From positions 1 through 64,000 of the forward strand of contig NZ_JAECZC010000019.1 of the NCBI RefSeq assembly GCF_016056305.1: a DNA stretch of 64,000 bases, written 5' to 3'. The DNA is from Amazonocrinis nigriterrae CENA67 (GTDB taxonomy: Bacteria > Cyanobacteriota > Cyanobacteriia > Cyanobacteriales > Nostocaceae). The number at the start of each line of letters is the position of its first letter. The first letter of the stretch is position 1. The translations under genes were made by a program, and so were the position numbers. Below the pieces are notes generated by a model that had not been told where the DNA came from, searched no databases, and saw nothing but the letters and a program-made list of their open reading frames with translations. This document shows, in pieces, positions 61,575 to 64,000 of this stretch.

Positions 61575-61621
61575 AGGGGGCCCCGAATTTCCCATTCCCC
61601 ATTCCCAATTCCCAATTCCCC
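61575..61621. repeat. AATTCCC-type heptamers before the ClC gene end
   Basis: CCCATTCCCCATTCCCAATTCCCAA-type units between PPK2 and the convergent ClC gene. It follows a GTCAGTT array at 61503-61535. No T-tract terminator is visible. Confidence 0.8.
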
Positions 61622-61627
61622 AACTTT

Positions 61628-64000
61628 TTAATCATTAATCGCACCCCTGACCAATATAACCGTACTTTCTACACCAGAAGCGATCGCTTCAGGAATATTA
61701 CCTTGAATTGCCTGTTGTAATAATCCCTCCCGCGAAGCTCCTAAAACAACAACATCGTAACCTTCAGTTTTCACCAAGTTAATTACGCCTTCGGCAACTG
61801 AATTCGCTTGTACTGGCACAGCAACCACTGTACTAGACAGTTTGCGGTGACGCATGAGTTGACGGATGGCTTGTTCTAAAACTGTCATATCTGGTTTGAT
61901 TTCAGATGACTTAAACACCTGTGTCAAGCGAATTTCCGCTTCATCGCCTAATGTCACTAAAGCGGGTAACAACTTCAGCGCCACCCTAGAATTGGGGCCT
62001 CCAGCCATTGGTAATAGCCAGCGGTTGAATTGGGGAGTCGGGAGTGGGGAGTCGGGAGTGGGGGAAGATGAGGGGGATGAGGTAGAATTTTCTCCCCAGT
62101 TCCCCAGCTCCCCATCTCCCCAGCTCCTCTGCTCCCCAGCTCCTCTGCCTAGCTTTACCAATACAACATCGCAGGTAGCTTGGCGAATTAAAGTATCTAC
62201 GACACTACCAAAAATCCTACCAGGGGTAGATGTGCTACCTTTCCATCCCATCAACAGTAAATCTATGTGTCGTTCGTTAATTGTCTCTAAGATTGCTTGG
62301 GCGGCATCGTGGGCGACTCGAATCTGTGTATGCACGGGAATTCGCCACTTTTTCGCCAAAACTTCTGCCTGTCTGAGCAAGCGGCGACTTTTTGCGGTTC
62401 TGACTTGTGTTTCTGTGGGAGAACTATGACGCGATACTAACATCACTTGTACACACTCTATTTCATAATGGCGATCGCGGGCAATGGCTGCTGCCATTTG
62501 TAAGAGGGTGGCTGCGGTTTCAGGATTCGCCACTGGTACTAATAATCTACCTCTACCAATGCTGGGCGATCGCGTTTGGTAAACTACATAAGAAGGTTCT
62601 GCTTGCAGTTTTGGGGTAGCATGTTCACAATTGAGATGCTCTACTTCTGCACGAATTATATCTGCACGAGTAATAATGCCAATTAATTTCCTACCTTCCA
62701 CCACTGGTAAACGACTAATTTGATAGCGATCTAGTAAATACAGTACATTCCTGAGATTGTGTAAGGGTGTTACCGTGATCGGGCTAGCAACCATAATTTC
62801 CCTCAACCGTGTATCATTAGGCATGTTGCGATTGTGGATCTTGGTTAAATCCGATTGCGTCACAATCCCTACTAGCTTGCAGTCCTCAACTACTGGGAAA
62901 CCGCGATGATGAGAACGAGAAAATGCCTGCTTTGCTTCATCCAAGGTCATGTCTGCGTCTAGAGTCTCTACCTGTTGCTGCATGACATCTTTAGCAGTGA
63001 GATTTCTCAGGATGCCATCGCTAGGCGCTGCTTTAGTGATAATGATACCGTTTAATTGTAAAAGTTTATCGTAAAGCGATCCCTGTGCTACTTTATCAGC
63101 AACTAGGTAAGCTACTACAGACACAATCATCAAAGGCAGTACTAAATTGAAATCTGTAGTCATTTCAAACACAATCACAATTGCTGTGATTGGCACTTTA
63201 GAAACAGCGCTAAAAAAACCCCCCATTCCCGCTAAAGCATAGGTAGTAGAGGAACCAACTCCCAACAACTGGGACTCGCACACACCAACCAAATGCCCTA
63301 AGCAAGAACCTAATATCAAGCTAGGGGCGAATAAACCTCCTGGTGCCCCGGAACCAAATGCTATGAGGGTAAGAATAAACTGAGCTACAAATACCATCAC
63401 CGCCAAGGATGGATTTGCATTACCAGTAATTATATACTCTCGCAAACCAGTATTATCACGAAAATACTCAGGGAGTATTGCTACTATAATACCGGAAACA
63501 AATCCAGCTAAAGCCACTCTTAGCGGCAAACTCACATGTAATTGTTTATAACATTTTATACTTTTAATAATGCCATGATTAAACAAAGCACCTAGTAACC
63601 CTGCTAAGATGCCCAACAGGAGGAATAAAGGAATTTCTGGCAGAGAAAACTTGCTCTTGTAATTAAGTAACTGTAGGTTGAGTTCTAGACTACCACCACC
63701 CAACAGCCGAGATACCACCCCACCAATGAAAGAAGCAACGATGGCAGTACCTAGGGTTATTCCAGATAAATCTTGAAGTAACTCCTCAACGATAAATAAT
63801 ACACCCGCCAGCGGGGCATTGAAAGCCGCTGCCAAACCAGCACCAGCACCAGCAGCAATCATCTGCCGTCGATGATCTGGGGAAGTGGGAACCCAACGAC
63901 TCATTCCCGCTGCCAAACTTGCCCCTACTTGCACGGTGGGGCCTTGCCTTCCTAAAGTGATACCTGAACCTAAAGCAATCATGGCACTAAGTAGCTTGAC
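61628..64000 (-). CDS. ClC chloride channel/antiporter with CBS pair and two Usp domains, partial
   Basis: The frame stays open past 63982 to the window edge (VKLLSA precedes MIALGSG), so the N-terminus is outside. The visible ~790 residues contain ClC filter segments LGSGITLGRQGPTVQ and GSGAPGGLFAPSLILGS, several membrane helices, two CBS motifs (LTAKDVMQQQVETLDADM and MVASPITVTPLHNL...), then two universal-stress-protein-like domains (LLVPVANPETAATLL and LLPMAGGPNSRVALKLL). Usp 1 and Usp 2 are separated by a ~35-residue Gly/Ser/Pro-rich linker encoded by heptamer-like repeats (62030-62150). CBS and Usp parts suggest nucleotide-regulated anion transport. Confidence 0.92.
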   Translation of the reverse strand, partial: VKLLSAMIALGSGITLGRQGPTVQVGASLAAGMSRWVPTSPDHRRQMIAAGAGAGLAAAFNAPLAGVLFIVEELLQDLSGITLGTAIVASFIGGVVSRLLGGGSLELNLQLLNYKSKFSLPEIPLFLLLGILAGLLGALFNHGIIKSIKCYKQLHVSLPLRVALAGFVSGIIVAILPEYFRDNTGLREYIITGNANPSLAVMVFVAQFILTLIAFGSGAPGGLFAPSLILGSCLGHLVGVCESQLLGVGSSTTYALAGMGGFFSAVSKVPITAIVIVFEMTTDFNLVLPLMIVSVVAYLVADKVAQGSLYDKLLQLNGIIITKAAPSDGILRNLTAKDVMQQQVETLDADMTLDEAKQAFSRSHHRGFPVVEDCKLVGIVTQSDLTKIHNRNMPNDTRLREIMVASPITVTPLHNLRNVLYLLDRYQISRLPVVEGRKLIGIITRADIIRAEVEHLNCEHATPKLQAEPSYVVYQTRSPSIGRGRLLVPVANPETAATLLQMAAAIARDRHYEIECVQVMLVSRHSSPTETQVRTAKSRRLLRQAEVLAKKWRIPVHTQIRVAHDAAQAILETINERHIDLLLMGWKGSTSTPGRIFGSVVDTLIRQATCDVVLVKLGRGAGEQRSWGDGELGNWGENSTSSPSSSPTPDSPLPTPQFNRWLLPMAGGPNSRVALKLLPALVTLGDEAEIRLTQVFKSSEIKPDMTVLEQAIRQLMRHRKLSSTVVAVPVQANSVAEGVINLVKTEGYDVVVLGASREGLLQQAIQGNIPEAIASGVESTVILVRGAIND

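Overview
The window looks like chromosomal DNA of a filamentous, probably heterocyst-forming cyanobacterium (Nostocales type). The evidence is frequent GCGATCGC (HIP1) octamers, intergenic arrays of short heptamer repeats, many small palindromic and MITE-like elements, a caspase/NTPase protein, an SLH-OprB iron-uptake porin and a transaldolase/glucose-6-phosphate isomerase fusion. No rRNA, tRNA, CRISPR array or intact transposase was recognised.

Layout. 0-10 kb is accessory DNA: a caspase/NTPase gene running off the left edge, a DUF433/DUF5615 toxin-antitoxin pair whose toxin has a stop codon, a Uma2 protein with 21-bp tandem repeats, an ADP-ribosylglycohydrolase, an FdhF/YdeP molybdopterin oxidoreductase, a transporter fragment, and two convergent paralogous ribbon-helix-helix genes. 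10-20 kb is housekeeping: a glycosyltransferase, LD-carboxypeptidase, methionine salvage (mtnX, mtnB), a small monooxygenase, a class II amidotransferase, a CDGSH protein and the porin.

20-47 kb is a metabolic island. tal-pgi, gnd, zwf, a HAD phosphatase, a zinc-ribbon protein and class I aldolase are co-directional. After them come a ScyD/ScyE-like exported protein with an NADP-oxidoreductase, two SDRs, three NTF2-like (SnoaL-type) proteins or domains, a DUF4432 epimerase-like protein, an HbpS-VOC fusion, hxlB and hxlA (ribulose monophosphate pathway), two identical epoxide-hydrolase-like genes 7,348 bp apart, a cupin, a giant EthD-EthD-VOC-SRPBCC-NTF2 fusion and a stand-alone double EthD protein. 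HxlA, HxlB, Pgi, Zwf and Gnd together cover all but the lactonase step of a cyclic formaldehyde-oxidation (dissimilatory RuMP) route. This is the most interesting proposal from the window, and it is an inference from gene content. A relic of a second tal-pgi just upstream of hxlB suggests the two halves were once more closely linked.

47-64 kb is transport and redox: a DUF1400 hydrolase, an Nramp metal transporter, a TauE/SafE exporter, two FAD oxidoreductases, sulfate ABC transporter genes (sbpA, cysT, cysW) with a NIL-domain protein, a Tat-exported peroxiredoxin without the usual resolving cysteine, a membrane protein, a PPK2 kinase and a ClC-CBS-Usp channel running off the right edge.
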